Assembly: GCF_023159225.1 (NCBI RefSeq)
Contig: NC_063172.1
Location: 62,244,828-62,308,827, forward strand
DNA from: Perognathus longimembris pacificus
Lineage: Eukaryota; Chordata; Mammalia; Rodentia; Heteromyidae
Direction of reading: 5' to 3'
DNA length: 64,000 nt
Shown: in pieces, positions 40,083-52,990 of the stretch
Numbering within the stretch: position 1 is the first letter of the stretch
How the letters are laid out: every line of letters starts with the position of its first letter
Notes under the pieces: generated by a model
Told to the model about the DNA's origin: nothing
Database searches by the model: none
Seen by the model: the letters and a program-made list of their open reading frames with translations, nothing else
Made by a program: the position numbers and the translations under genes

Positions 40083-41618
40083 AGATCGTAGGTGAATGTA
40101 ATAGAATTTAATGACACAAAAACAAGCAACAAAAGCTAAAAGTTTCTCTCTGAAAGAAATCAAACAAAAATAGATCAATGTCCAGAAGGAGCGGAGGGGG
40201 AAGTCTGTTGCGAGCACTGTAACGCTCAGAATTGTGCTGGTTGTCAGGTTCCAGCTCTTGAGTCCTTACTCCTCCCTGCCCCCATCTTTGGTCTGTTTGT
40301 TAGTAGCAACATCCTGCTTTGTGTATTGAGTTTATGGATTTTTTTTTAAACCACAACACTCTCCATGGTGTGATCTGCTTACCCCACTTTCCTTTACTAC
40401 CAGGGTAGTTAGATACAGCCTGGTAGTCAAGGATGTGGGTTTTAACTCATCAGAATCCGCAGAGTGCCAGACTTGTGAGATAAAGTCTTGTAATTTGAGC
40501 GTCCTGGAACACCTGCCGAGATGGAAATGAGGAAGGAAGGAGTGGAAGCAGAAGGAGATCTCTGCCATGTAAGTGTGATAGGCCTTCCTGGGGGAGGCTC
40601 AAAAGTGAGGGCTCCCACCCAAATATCCTACACCGGATGAACTGACTGTATGTATGTGTGTCTCTCAGTCCTTGGTGGCAGGCTCCATCTTGAAAGGTAA
40701 GACCTGGGCAAAGTAGCTCTCCATACTTAAAAGCCATTCTAAAGGAGTGAGCAGCCTGGTTCTCTCACAATGTTAAAAAAAAAAAAAAAAAAGGAAAGAA
40801 CAAGATGAGAAAACTAAGAACAACAAACACCACAATCTATTACAATACTATAACAAAGACAATGTTATTACCATATAAGAAGAAAAACACAACAGTGAAG
40901 CCAAAAGGAGTTCAGAATAGATTCACTCACCTATAGTGATTTGATTTGTACAAAATAGCTTGACGGTGCATTGCATAAAAGAATGCACTGAGAAAAAGAA
41001 TGATTTTTAAAAGTAAATAATGTTGGGCTATGGGATAGAATATCAGTCAAGTCCAGAGATGAAAGCAGAAATCACACCATTATGTCAATAGGTAAAGCGA
41101 ATGTAGCAAATGTGGTAAGCATTGCTACAGAACCTCAACAAGAAAAAGAACGCAGGCAGACAATTGAAGTTGCATGTAGGAAACAGCTCCTACCTTTAGG
41201 ATATCTAAGTTCAAAAGGAGAAGTTAGCGATTACAGCTATACTTTGATATCTGTGGGGTGGTTCAGATAGAGTTAGTCACTCTAGAACACTCACACATTC
41301 CCCAGTTCCATAAATAAAATTGTGTAGTATTTACATCATATTTGCATACATTCTCCTGTGTAAAGTATTAACACAAATGCTGTAAATAATCGTAATACTA
41401 TATTGCTTAAAGAACAATGAGAAGGAAGCAACTCTGTATCTGTTCAGTATAGATGAAGGCCTTAAAAAGTACTCATCAAAATGTGTCTATGCAATCAATT
41501 TCCATTTTTAAACTGGTCAGTACTAAATATAAAGTTTCTGTGGTTTGTATATCTTAACTTTCACTTTAAGATAAACAAATAACTTAAAATGCAAACAAAA
41601 CAAAATTCTCATCATAGG
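40083..41618. other. Intergenic sequence with one A-run
   Basis: A run of about 19 A at 40774-40792; otherwise nothing recognised. Confidence 0.5.
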
Positions 41619-41852
41619 CCCACACCATTAGCTCACTCCTGCATTGCTATCTTCTCAGGAGGCTGAGATCTGAAGATCATGCTTTGAAGCCAGCCCAGGG
41701 CAGGAAAGTCCATGTGCCTCTGATCTCCAATTGTCCACCAGGAAAACGGAAGTGGTGCTGTGTCTTAAAGTGGTAATGTGCTATACCTGAGAGAAAAAGC
41801 ACAGTGACAGCAACCAGACCCCGAGTTCAAGCCCCAGGACCGACAAAAACTA
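41619..41852 (+). repeat. B1-like/Geo composite SINE
   Basis: 'TCTCAGGAGGCTGAGATCTG' and 'TGATCTCCAATTGTCCACCA', then the Geo arm ending 'GAGTTCAAGCCCCAGGACC'. Confidence 0.82.
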
Positions 41853-42539
41853 AACACTCATCCTATTTACCCCAGATGTGGAACACATGGATACAGAGAA
41901 CCAGTTGTGTTAGAGCTTAGAAGGTTGGAGGTGAGGACTTCTGAGAAAAGGTTCCAGCAGGACAGTGCTGGTTGCCCTGAGTCTGAGGCCCTGCAAAACA
42001 ACCTGGACACTGGAGCATGAGCAACTGAAAACAAGGCCATTGCTCTGCTGTATGGTAGATGCTAGAATGATACTAACAGAGCTGGGCACCGCCCTGGTCC
42101 ATCTCAAGCTTTTAGTCTTCTTCCATTTCCCACTATTAGTGTGCATAATAGAGATGATGAGAGATATCATTGCTTATTGAATCCAGCTGTAATGTCACAA
42201 AGCAGAATATGAAAAGATGGGTTTATAGCCCAGAAAAAAATAGCATAACATTCAGCACTGATAGTCACCTAAAAAATTAATCTTGATCTCTGTTTTGATC
42301 CCTACTGTGTTATACATAAAAGTGTATACCAGGAAGACTTTTAAGTTAATTCAGAAAGGTAGAACCTAGTGACTACAGACTAAAACTTAGATAATTCAGC
42401 GAAATATCTACAAGATATGCTGAGGTCTTTATTTATTGAAGAAAAAGTGACAAATGAATAAGCCAGGTGAAGTACATATGACTCTCCATGCACTGTTTTT
42501 CAATGTCTGACAAGTTTGAAAAATTTTCAAGATAAAAAA

Positions 42540-42612
42540 TACTTGGAAGGCTGAAACCAGTAGGATCATGGTTTGAAGCTTGCTTAGGCTGAAAATCTTA
42601 TGAAATTCCTTT
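42540..42612 (+). repeat. B1-like fragment
   Basis: 'ACTTGGAAGGCTGAAACC' and 'GGATCATGGTTTGAAGC' match the middle of the composite left arm only. Confidence 0.45.
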
Positions 42613-43248
42613 TTAATGCACAACAGGGCACAATGGCATGCGTTTTATCCCAAGCTATGTGGAAAGCTGAGAGTGGAAAGACCGCAGTGACAGGTCAGGT
42701 CAAGGAAACTGTCCGTAGGACTCCTTCTCCACAGAGGAGAGCTAGACATGGTTCTGTGCTTATGATGCTATTCCAAAGCAATGCACTAATCTGAATCCCA
42801 CTCAATGGATTATTTAATATAAGATTATTTAATTTGACTGCTCTTAGGGCCTGTCCCCATATCATGATATCACACATAAGTTAATGCAAGCATGATGGCC
42901 AAGAATGATTTGAAAATGTTTTAAATATTCACATTTATTCCAAAAAGTCACAAGGAAAAGTAATCAAGCACTACCTAGCAAATAGAGAAGGAAGATGTAA
43001 AACCTTCCTTATTTGCAGATGACATGAGCCCATGGCATGATATTTTTAATGCATAAATGTCTGGGATTAAAACTATTTCTAACTTGTGAGCCAAAGGCAA
43101 AATGAATGTAGGACTGTTTTTGAAAATGGTAAGAATGAATATGAATAAGAATCACATAAATAACATGAGCAGGCCAAATGCTCAGTAACAGAACTTAAAA
43201 TTACTTTAAATCTGAAGATTCAATAAAATCTATTTAAGAAAGCAAAAG
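42613..43248. other. Intergenic sequence, nothing recognised
   Basis: No supported gene or repeat; 41853-42539 is likewise empty. Confidence 0.5.
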
Positions 43249-43470
43249 GGGCTGGGGATATGGCCTAGTGGCAAGAGTGCTTGCCTAGTATACATGAGGC
43301 CCTGGGTTCAATTCCCCAGCACCACATATACAGAAAACGGCCAGAAGTGGCGCTGTGGCTCAAGTGGCAGAGTGCTATCCTTGAGCAAAAAGAAGCCAGG
43401 GACAGTGCTCAGGCCCTGAGTCCAAGGCCCAGGACTGGTCAAAAAAATAAATAAAAATAAAAAAAAAGAA
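43249..43470 (+). repeat. IDL-Geo SINE
   Basis: Full dimer from GGGGCTGGGGATATGG to CCCAGGACTGG, with an A-rich tail containing AAATAAATAAAAATAA. Confidence 0.93.
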
Positions 43471-43841
43471 AGCAAAAGATGTAAACTAGTCTCAGATTTT
43501 AAAATAAACTTAATTTTAAATGAAATGTGGAGGCTACTATTCTTGGCTCTGAGTATTAGATTTAAAAAAATAATGTCAAGAAATGAGTCAATTCTACACA
43601 TTGTTCTCTAAAACAAATGCTATTATTATGAAAGCTGAAGTAGAACAGATGTGAAAAGGGACATTTTACAGTTATAATTCTTCAGCTTGAATTAGTTGAA
43701 CAGGCCATGTGTTAAAATATTGTGCTAAAATTACAAACTAGGTTTGAATTTGGGGACATATGGTTTATAGACAACAAATAAAAGGCATCAGTTATGAACC
43801 TAAGAGAAACTATTGCTATAAATTTTACAATGCAATTTGTT

Positions 43842-44012
43842 GCCAGGAGCAGGTGGCTCATGATTGAAAACTTAGCTTCTCAGGAGGTTGAGATCGAAGA
43901 ATCATAATCTGAGTCTACCCCAGGCAAGAAATTCTATGAGATTTTTATTTTCAGTTCATCATGGGAAAGCCAGAAGTAGAGCTGTGGTTCAAATGGTAGA
44001 GCAGAAAAGCAA
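43842..44012 (+). repeat. B1-like/Geo composite SINE, right end truncated
   Basis: 'GCAGGTGGCTCATGATTG', 'CTTCTCAGGAGGTTGAGATC' and 'AGAGCTGTGGTTCAAATGG'; the Geo end is missing. Confidence 0.72.
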
Positions 44013-44169
44013 AGAGATAGGGCCAACTTTAAGAGACCTAACTTTAAATACTTTTCTTAGAGAAGAAATAACGATCAAAATTAATGAGCCAAGTAGCCAC
44101 CTTAGAAAGTTAAATAATGAGCAAGAGAACTAAGTCAAATGGAAAAATAAAAGACAATAAAAATGAGAA

Positions 44170-44458
44170 CAGAGGTCAGATCTTAGCCTTATGAGTCGCT
44201 AGGATTACAAGCATGAGCTACTAGCTCCTGGCAGATTTGTTCTTTTGTTTTGTTTTGTTTTGTTTGCCAGTCCTGGGCCTTGGACTCAGGGCCTGAGCAC
44301 TGTCCCTGGCTTCCTTTTGCTCAAGGCTAACACTCTGCCACTTGAGCCACAGCACCACTTCTGGCCGTTTTCTGTATATGTGGTGCTGGGGAATCGAACC
44401 CAGGGCCTCATGTATACGAGGCAAGCTCTCTTGCCACTAGGCCATATCCCCAGCCCCA
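44170..44458 (-). repeat. IDL-Geo SINE beside an older B1-like fragment
   Basis: 44170-44230 is a reversed B1-like left arm ('GTCGCTAGGATTACAAGC'). The IDL-Geo dimer (about 44245-44458) follows, preceded by a (GTTTT)n reversed tail. The 14-bp duplication GCAGATTTGTTCTT at 44231-44244 and 44459-44472 proves a separate insertion. Confidence 0.9.
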
Positions 44459-44599
44459 GCAGATTTGTTCTTAATATCGAGAAATGTTTTCTGCCCATTT
44501 GGGGCACTGACATATTTATACTATATATCATGTTAAAAATCAGATAGTGCCAATCTGTATTCCTATGTGTATATCTGTTTTAGTTCTTCTTCTGTTGTT

Positions 44600-44900
44600 A
44601 ATGACACAAATGCCACATAATATGTAGTTATAAAGCAAAGAAGATTCATTATTCTGGCTCAAGCTTGAGGGGCCTTCTCGGACGATGGCCTTTTGGCTGT
44701 CAAAGTCCTGAGGTATCACGGGGTCTCACATGGCAAGGGATAGTGAGCTCAAGAGAGGCTTGAGAGAGACTGGCTTTTGAGGTAATTCATTAACCCATGA
44801 ATTCATTAGTTATATGACTGGATCAATCTACTTACAATGGCAGAGTCTTCAGCAATCAACTCATAAATCTACCTCTTATTATTTCATAATGGGGATTAAA
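44600..44900. repeat. Unassigned ancient repeat
   Basis: 'AATGACACAAATGCCACATA', 'GTTATAAAGCAAAGAAGATT' and 'ATTATTCTGGCTCAAGC' have the style of old mammalian repeats with a 'sensitive site' start, but I cannot name the family. 44901-46654 shows nothing further. Confidence 0.35.
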
Positions 44901-46654
44901 TGCCAATCTTTTGAAACTGGTAAACTATGTGCAAGTCACAATGTCTGTGTATATATTCAAATATCTGTCTGTTTAAAAGTTTAGAAATAACTTATTATTC
45001 CACAAGACATACTCCTCTCTCCTATCCTATTCTGTCCTATCCATCTTAGTAATCCTCTTTCCCAATGAACCAAATGACTTTTTCTGTCTAAGAAACCTAA
45101 CATTTGTAAAAAGTATTTATGGTTCCAACCTGATTGAATGTCTGCTTTTTGTTCTGTCTACCCTCCCGTATATTAAAGAATTTGATGTATGATGTATGTT
45201 CCATCATCCTGGCACCTAGGAATTTTCTGTGACTCTGATATTTGTTATTCAAGAGTCCTTCTGATCATACCTGGTTTTATGCTAATCAGGTGACTTAAGG
45301 TGGGTTTCCAGATAGACTCAAAATGGAGGCTAGGCAGCAGAAAAAACAAGAACGAACAAGAGGCTTGGGACTTCTAATTGCCTGACCACATAAGAGGGAA
45401 GAAGCTGGAGACGAGTTCAGTCAAGTAGGCACTTTTCCTATGTGGTGAGAGCCCACCAAAAACACTGGACATTGAGGCTCAAGGAAGCTGCCCCCTCATT
45501 GTGCCAGGCAGGTGACAAGTCTTGATTTCAAGAGGAGAATGTATAAAAGCTAAACAATTGGAGCTTTCCCAGAACCCTTTCTAATGTGCCTCTTTATTTG
45601 ACCCAAGGTGCATACTTTATCATAAAACTAAAATCATAAGTATAGCACAACCTTGAATTCTAAGTATCAGTCTAGTGAACTACTAAACTAGAGGAAGCTT
45701 ATGTGAACCCCTGAATTTGGAGCCAGACAGCCAGGCATGTGGGTGAGTTGGGAATCCCTTGATCTTGGGTCTGGATTCTGAAGTGGGAAGTCACCTGGAG
45801 GAAGGAGTCTTTATCTAGAGGTGTTGGGGGGTATCTGCCAGGGGTTAGTGCCAGAACTGAATTAGAGCCCTACAGTTGGTGTTGAAGCAGAATACACTAG
45901 TTTGCACAATTATTGGAAGTTCTATTCATCATTAGTCTAAAAGGTGCTTCTCCATATGACCTGTTCAGAAGTCACTAGGGTTTAAATAATTAAATGAATA
46001 TGAAATGTATGCTCAACCCTACCAATTAACTATTCATCTTCAGCTAATCCCCTTTCTAGATGTTTAGGCATCTCACTGTAGTCAAGAGTCATTCTAGCCA
46101 ACATCTACCAAATGGAGGTAGGAACAATATCCTCTCCTCTCCCCTCCCTTCTCTCCTCCTCTGTTTAAGGGTAAAGCAAAGAGAAGGGATGTGAGCTGGG
46201 TAGTACACTTCCTCTGGTGGGGGCCAGGAGGAGTGGCAGGAAGGATATGTCAGGGGGAGGTCTGGAGGTGTGGTTGATGTGTTCTTTGGAACTGACACTG
46301 GGCACGGAATTTGCCCTGTATGGTTTGTCAGTTTCTATTAAGTTTTATAAGGAAAAAAATGATCTCTTCCTGGCCAGGCATGATAATAGGGCCCAAAAAT
46401 CCTCTCCCTGTTGAGAGATATGCCAAATCCCACTCAAATAAATCAGACATATGAACAAGACAGACCACAGTTGTAGATTCCAGGAAACTGCAGATGAAAG
46501 TTGCCTACACGTAATTGTGTATATGCGGAGTCACAAAACAAAGGTTTTTAGGAAGGCTTGGTACTGTCCAAAATTCAAACATGTATAATAACAGTTACAG
46601 ATCAAAACTAAATTTGGCTTTAAAGCATTTGTTTATATTTCATATGGTTGGTCT

Positions 46655-46740
46655 GGATAGTAACCACAGTCAGAGAGATTAAGAACCTTCCTTGCGCATG
46701 GTCACACAACAAAGAGAGGCATGGTTTCACACTTAATTTA
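46655..46740 (-). repeat. MIR fragment
   Basis: 'CAGAGAGATTAAGAACCTTC' followed by 'GGTCACACAACAAAG' is the reversed MIR core. Confidence 0.55.
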
Positions 46741-47036
46741 ATCACTTGAGTTTTCTTTTGCCTTTGAGCCACTAGTGAGTGTGCATCCGTGTCTCCTTGT
46801 GGTACAAATTTCCATATGTAGGTGGTTGTCTATTTTGAGAGGTTTTTATAGGCTCATTGCTGCTTTGTCTTCTTTCTGGAAAGATCACTTATATTTTTAA
46901 CTGGCCTGTTTTTAAGTTGGCACCATTACCAGCAGAACACAAACAGGGGTGGAGGGCGTGGAGAATTAGCCAGATGCTCCCAGGAAGATAAACAAAATGA
47001 AAGAAAGGGAGGATATAGGAACAAGAAATAGGTTTT

Positions 47037-47237
47037 TTTTAATTACTTGAGTTTGAACTCAGAGTCTCATCCTTTCTAGACAGATGTTTTAGCACTTGAG
47101 CCATCTCTCCAGCCTTCTTGGTGTGGTTTATTTTTCAGATGGGTTCTTGTGTTTTGCCATGGTCACCATGAACCCTGGTCCTCCTATATTACTGTGTAGC
47201 TGGGATGACAAGACCATGCTACTATACCACACCTTTT
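47037..47237 (-). repeat. tRNA-like plus B1-like composite SINE
   Basis: The reverse strand begins with a B1-like part ('GTGTGGTATAGTAGCATGG'). It passes into a tRNA-like part ('GGCTGGAGAGATGGCTCAAG', 'GAGTTCAAACTCAAG'). This is a different arrangement from IDL-Geo. Confidence 0.5.
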
Positions 47238-47351
47238 AATTAATTAATTAATTTTTCAACAGGCAAGGACTGTTTACAGAGGAACCCTGAGAGGCACAGA
47301 TTTTCCTGTGGGTTTGGAGGTTATGCTATTTTTATTTTTTATTATTATTAT

Positions 47352-47557
47352 TATTTTTTTTTTTGCCAGTCCTGGGGCTTGGACTCTGGGCCTGGGCACT
47401 GTCCCTGGTTTCTTTTTGCTCAAGGCTAGCACTCTGCCACTTGAGCCACAGTGCCACTTCTGGCCATTTTCTGTATATGTGGTGCTGGGGAATTGAACCC
47501 AGGGCCTCATGTATATGAGACAAGCACTCTTGCCACTAGGCCATATCCCCAGCCCCC
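47352..47557 (-). repeat. IDL-Geo SINE
   Basis: Reversed dimer preceded by a T-run and ATT repeats. CTATTTTTATTTTT on both sides (near 47327 and 47558) looks like its target duplication. Confidence 0.92.
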
Positions 47558-47574
47558 TATTTTTATTTTTGTTG

Positions 47575-49039
47575 CTAGGGATTGAATCCAAGGTCTTGTG
47601 TATTCTAAACATGTTATTTTACCATTGTGGCAGCCAGCTGGGAAACAGAAATCTTTGATCACAAGTCATGGCATCTCTTGGATACCCACGTCTGTCCTCT
47701 TGCCTATGAGGCTTACCATCTATGTGCTCGTTTTTTATGTGCTTTTATCAGGCTAAATGCAGGACCTAATGCCGTGATCATGACATGAAGACTCAGAGTC
47801 ATAGGAGCACAATGGTGAGGGTCTGATTTTGCTTTTGCTTCAAAGAAAATCCCAACAAACATTCAGCCCGAGGATTTCGTGTTTGTAGTGGGGCGGGGTG
47901 GGGGGGCTGGAGAATGAACTCAGGAAGCTGGGATAAAGGAGCTAGACAGTGGTGCTTCCGAGCTGTTTCATCCTCCAATATCGCTGGCTGGGACCCCAGA
48001 GAGCAGCATTATGACTCAGACGACCCAGAGGACTGTAGCAGTGAAGCTTTCTCAGGCACGGTGGAGGTGTCACCTTTCTCATTGTGTGGGAACAGCGCAA
48101 TAGACTCCGTGATTGACCATTGCATTCTTGTAAAGTCACGTCCTGACTTTGGCCTCCAAGACTCCTTTTCTGAAGCCTACTCAGACCTTTCCCTCCTCGC
48201 TCTGCCTGCTAGCCTAACTCAAACTTCTCTTCCTTCCTCTGGGTAGAGACATTTCTTTCTGTCCTGAATTTTGGCTTCCATCTGCCATAAGCTTGGAGCT
48301 TAGCTTTTACCCCAGAATAGGTGTGGCTACACATTTCCAAATAAGTAGCCACCAGTAAACCGTCCTTCTCCTTAGGACACTAGATTTCCATAAGCCCATC
48401 CCGAGAAGATCTGAATGAATTCTTGAGCTCACTGAAGCACTTGTGCTTTTCAAGGTAACAATCATATCCTTTGGTGGTGACATTCTTACGGAGACTCATG
48501 GTTTAATGACACTGTCAACTCAAGCTATCCAGGTGTCAGCTCTCAACCTCTGGTTATCTTCCCCTTCCATTACCTTGACTATACTTTTTATATATAGTAG
48601 GTCAAAATTGTGCCTTTTAGTCCCTCCCATTTCTCTAAGTCTTCCCCCATTGGGGACTTTCTGACTCCTGCTTGTGTTTCATCCTCAGCCCACAGCAAAT
48701 TCATTTATGTTTACCTGTACATATGCTATACAGAGTGCACAGAGAAGTATGATTATGATTGTGACTGGTCCTTTCTTTCTGCTGGCATCTGTTTCAAATG
48801 TTTGTGAACTAAATATTTAAGGCTTCCATGTGCCTTCCTAGTCTGCAGAACTAACAGAATGGGGCTGGCTATCCCATCCTCTTCTGCTCTTTGGGTGGAT
48901 GGAGGACAAGGTGATCATCTAAGCCAGTTTTCTGAGCAGAGTACAGACCTATATTAGCTGGAGGGCAGCTGAGCTGTCCTGGCTCCTGGCAGTAACGTCC
49001 TGAGATTGTCACGAGCACAAACTCGAAGGATATTTTTAG
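47575..49039. other. Intergenic sequence, nothing recognised
   Basis: A 110-codon frame (47914-48246) shows no domain and no supporting splice or promoter context. Confidence 0.5.
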
Positions 49040-49217
49040 CTGTGTGACTCAGGGTAAGTAACATAACCTCACTGTACCTTCCTTTATTCCTCTTTAAGTG
49101 GCAGATGCAACATTAGTGCTTATCTCATAGGGTTGAATGGGTATTCAAGAAGGTAGGCGCATTCCACTCCAGAGGGAGCTTTATACAGCAGGTACTCAAT
49201 GTTTGTTCATTATTATT
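49040..49217 (+). repeat. MIR element
   Basis: 'GCTGTGTGACTCAGGGTAAG', 'AACCTCACTGTACCTTC', 'TATCTCATAGGGTTGAATGG' and 'CAGGTACTCAATGTTTG' follow the MIR consensus order almost end to end. Confidence 0.85.
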
Positions 49218-49819
49218 CTGTCACCCCTCTTTCATAGGAGCAAAGGTCCCTTTTCTCTCAGGGACTTTTGTGGGTTTGGGTGGTGCTGTCTTAGCAGAAA
49301 AGGCCTTTACGCACCCCTCCAGCTCATGGATTTTGAGACTGGGAGAAGTAGGTTAAACGTGGAGAGAAAATACTGGCACAGCCCATGTAGGTGTGCTTTC
49401 CTTTATTCCAGAAAGACTGGTTTTTCCTGTCTCCTAGGTGGGTATATCAGGAGTTGCACTTGTCCTCTTTGACCATTGGGTGACACAGGAATACATCCCA
49501 TGCTACCAGTTCTCTGTTTTGTACATGTCAGCAGTTTCTAGTTACTTTTCACTGGCATAGAACAGTCAAAAACAACGAAGAAGCTATTACTACAGCTCAA
49601 CTGGATGTTCACTGAACTTTCATCTTAAGAATTAATAGTGGCATCTGTCAGTGATCATTTAGCATGTGCCAGGAACTCTTATGCATGAATATCTCATTAA
49701 TAACGAGCCTGTTTGGGAGTTGGCATAGCTTAGGGATTACCAAGGACATCGCAGAAGTCTGTAGGGGCCATAATCGCAATCATATCTCCTTCATCTTTTT
49801 CATATGACAATGGAAAAAT

Positions 49820-49945
49820 CGTTTCAATTCTCTGTTTCTGTTTCCTCACCCGGCAAAAGTGTATGAGTGTATTTTCTTCATTGGGTTATTGTGAAGAATT
49901 AAATGAAATATTTTAAAGTGTCTAAAACTATCAATAAATTTACAC
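49820..49945 (+). repeat. MIR element, 3' part
   Basis: 'CTGTTTCTGTTTCCTCACC' and 'TGGGTTATTGTGAAGAATTA', then 'AATGAAATATTTTAAAGTG'. Confidence 0.75.
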
Positions 49946-50049
49946 TACAACCAATCAGATGTGAAAACTGAGAGTAAAAGCAAGTATTTCCAGGTTCAGT
50001 CCTACAGCAATCGAAGGAGCTCGGGTTGGAAAGGAGTCAGTTTACCACT

Positions 50050-50360
50050 GTGTTAATCAGCTTTCTGCCACTATAACAAATACCCCAAACAATCACCACA
50101 TAGAGAGAAAAGGTACAGATTGGCTTATCCTTTTATTAGTTTTAGGTCCCAGGTTAGTTGGCTTTGGTGTACCACAGATGATTGTGGTGGGAGCACTTGG
50201 CACAGGAAATGAGATGGATGGGAAGTGTGAGAGAAATCCCGCTCTCTTGTTATAGGAAATACCCTCGTGTAGCTGGAAGACCTTTCAACAGCCTCTGCAT
50301 AGTGTCATGTTGGAGACCAAGTCTTTGCCACACACACTCAAACCACAGCAACTTCCAAGC
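50050..50360 (+). repeat. Unassigned ancient mammalian repeat
   Basis: 'GTTAATCAGCTTTCTGCCAC', 'TATAACAAATACCCCAAAC' and 'GAGAGAAAAGGTACAGATTG', ending 'ACACACTCAAACCACAGCA', is a familiar old mammalian repeat pattern; I did not assign the family. 50361-51679 holds nothing recognised. Confidence 0.45.
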
Positions 50361-51679
50361 CTTTACTAGTTACCTCTAGATTGTGATATATTATGAAATC
50401 CCAAACCAACAAAGACCATTAAATTACAAAGTCTTGTCCCTATGCTATATATTTATAAGAGGAAGAATAGTAAGCAAGAATGAGCCAGGACAAATTACTG
50501 ACTCCAAGTAAAGTTTACTTGCCTAATTGCTTATGAAGATCAGACTAAAGCAACTTAAACTGTTGATTAGGACCAATAGCTTCTTATAACACCCAGCTAT
50601 TCAAAAATAGATAATCACATAGACTCTTCCCAGTCCAAACTATATGCTTGCTTTGCAGAAAATCACTTAGCCCAGACCTTCAAAGTTTAGTAATGTCCTC
50701 CCCTGATTTGTCCTTTGTGATTTACCGTCAAGACTCCATGGAGGTAATTTTCTGCTTGCTAAACCTTACTGGGCCTAATAAACTTGGCTTGGTTTGAGCA
50801 GCAGATTCCTCCAAGGGTATTTTGGGGTGTCAGTATTTCTGTTGAGATCCACTAAGACCCTTTGGCAGTAAAGGCCTCAAACCTCAGCATAGCAGAGAGC
50901 TCTAGAGACCATGAGCCTTCCATTCAAGAATCAGTCCAGATTCCTGAGACAAATGGGTCCCTGCTTGTATGTCATTTACTTTGTTGAGTTTAAGAGCATT
51001 TATTTTGTTGCCTAGAAATTAGGAATCATTTTAAAAATCTTCCCCTCATCCGACTACATTTAAAAGTATTCTGGTGAAAAATTGCTCAGAAACAAACCCC
51101 TCCACCGGGTCTGACCATCTTCCTGGAAAAAGGGAGGAAATATAGGAGGAGGGGCCGGCCCAGGTCTTCCAGGTCTACCCTCAGCTGTCTCTAGAAGTGC
51201 ATGAGTTCAGGTTGCATAAGCTCAGCTTCTCTGGAAAAGCTTTGGTTTGGGCCACCTGCTCAAAGAACACTCTGTCTTGTCTTTCCATGTCTGAGAAATG
51301 ATCTCTCTAGTTTCTTTTGCCTGCAGTTGGAGGTTTCATTGGGACTTCTATGAGTTAGGAAGGGCCTGTGACCTTACTGTAGAGATAAGAAGGGGCACAA
51401 CACCCTTCTGTGGTCTATTGCAGTTCTCCTGGTATCTTCCATGTGCATGTGACACTGTGGGATAAACATCTGCTCCGTGAAAGCTTTAACTTCAATGCAT
51501 ATCTCTCTAATCGGATTGCACCATGGTCCAACTGAAATTGCAATAACCACTTTGAGACACTCGTGGTATAAGCATGATATTATTTTGGACATATATGTGA
51601 AAGCAAAACTGGAAGAAACTCTCAGGAGATCATCTGCCTTGTTTAAGTGGAGTATAACTTTATTTTAAAAGGTTGTATT

Positions 51680-51800
51680 TTCTTTCCTCCCCTCCCCTCT
51701 CCTCCCTTCCCCTCCTCTCTCCTCCCTTTCCCTCCTCTCTCCTCCCCCCCCTCCTCTCTCCTCCCCTCCCCTCCTCTCTCCTCCCCTTCTCTCTTTTTCC
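51680..51800. repeat. (CCTCTCCTCCC)n pyrimidine tract
   Basis: About 120 bp almost entirely C and T with a loose 10-20 bp period. The Arg/Glu/Gly-rich frame on the opposite strand is its translation artefact. Confidence 0.92.
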
Positions 51801-52429
51801 TTTTCTCTCTGTGTTCAGGCGTGTAATTGTAAATGTGAATGTGGATAACTGATGGAGAGAATGGTCCTGCCTTTATCTTAGGCATTCCTCTTCTTTTATT
51901 TTCATTTATTTATTTATTTTTCATTCCTCTTCTTTTATAATGAAGGGTAATTAGCTTTTTCAGTGACAGTATTTGAAGCCAACTTCCTTTTACTTTGTTT
52001 CTTTCCTTTCTATTTTTCTTCTCTTGGAAAACTTTAGAGATCATAACATTTTCATGTATCTTATACAAGGTCATTTACACTAAAGAGATAATAATAACTT
52101 AATTTTAACTCATAGAAGCTCTAGGTATTTTAAAATCTACTATCTACTATCATGTAAAACATGTTTGGGTAATATTGTAGCTGAAACAAGATTGTTTCTC
52201 ATGACAAGAATTTGAGAAAAAACATCTGTATTCATTTTATGACCTCTAAGAGTTATTATCATCTAATTTATATAAAGTTAAACAAATATAAATTATTAAT
52301 CTAGTAAAATGATTACCAGGAAAGTTACTCAAAATGTGAGGGTTAGGATCAAGCAGAGGGAAACAGATGAATTGAAAGAGAAAGGGAGAAAATGCAGTAA
52401 TAACATTTAACACATATCTTACAAAATTA

Positions 52430-52575
52430 AGAAAATAGAAGGGAAGGGGTAGAATTGGGAGGCATGGGAAAGAATGAAAGTAGTGATGTTCATCAAGATT
52501 CATTGTATTCATTAACTGACTTGTTGAATGATGACTCCTTTGTAAAAATAGTTAATGATAATAAAAATTACATAA
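52430..52575 (+). repeat. L1 3'-tail-like fragment
   Basis: 'GATTCATTGTATTCATTAAC' and 'GATGACTCCTTTGTAAAAAT' match the segments at 19.9 and 62.3 kb. 51801-52429 holds nothing recognised. Confidence 0.5.
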
Positions 52576-52771
52576 TATTACAATATTGTCTCTTTTAGAA
52601 GTTGGCTATTATCAAACCTTGCTATACTGCACAAGATGTTATTAAAATTTTCATTTTCTGAATCCTTACTTAGCTTTCCATTCTTAATCTAATATTAAAT
52701 TAAGCTTATTATTAATGGTAAAAGACAAAACTGAGGGCATACGTTTCACATAGTTTTAAAAGAATGTTATC

Positions 52772-52990
52772 TACTACTAGTGGCTCATGCCTATAATTCT
52801 AGCTACTCAGGAAGTTGAGATCTGAGGATTATGGCTCAAAGCCAGCCCCTGCAGCAAAGTTGTGGGACTCTTATCTCCAAAGATCCTGAAGTGGAGCCAT
52901 GACCCAAGTGGTAGAATACTAGCCTGAGTAACAAAGCTCAGTAACAGTGCTTGGGTCTTGAGTTCAAGTCCCAGAACCAGCACAACCACA
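52772..52990 (+). repeat. B1-like/Geo composite SINE
   Basis: 'AGTGGCTCATGCCTATAATT', 'GGGACTCTTATCTCC' and 'AAGTGGTAGAATACTAGCC', with an A/C-rich tail. Confidence 0.82.

Noticed and set aside
47914..48246. 110-codon plus-strand frame as a small gene
   Set aside because: No domain, no promoter or splice context, and frames of this length are expected by chance in 48 kb of intergenic sequence.
51643..51885. Arg/Glu/Gly-rich small protein on the minus strand
   Set aside because: It is a translation of the pyrimidine tract.
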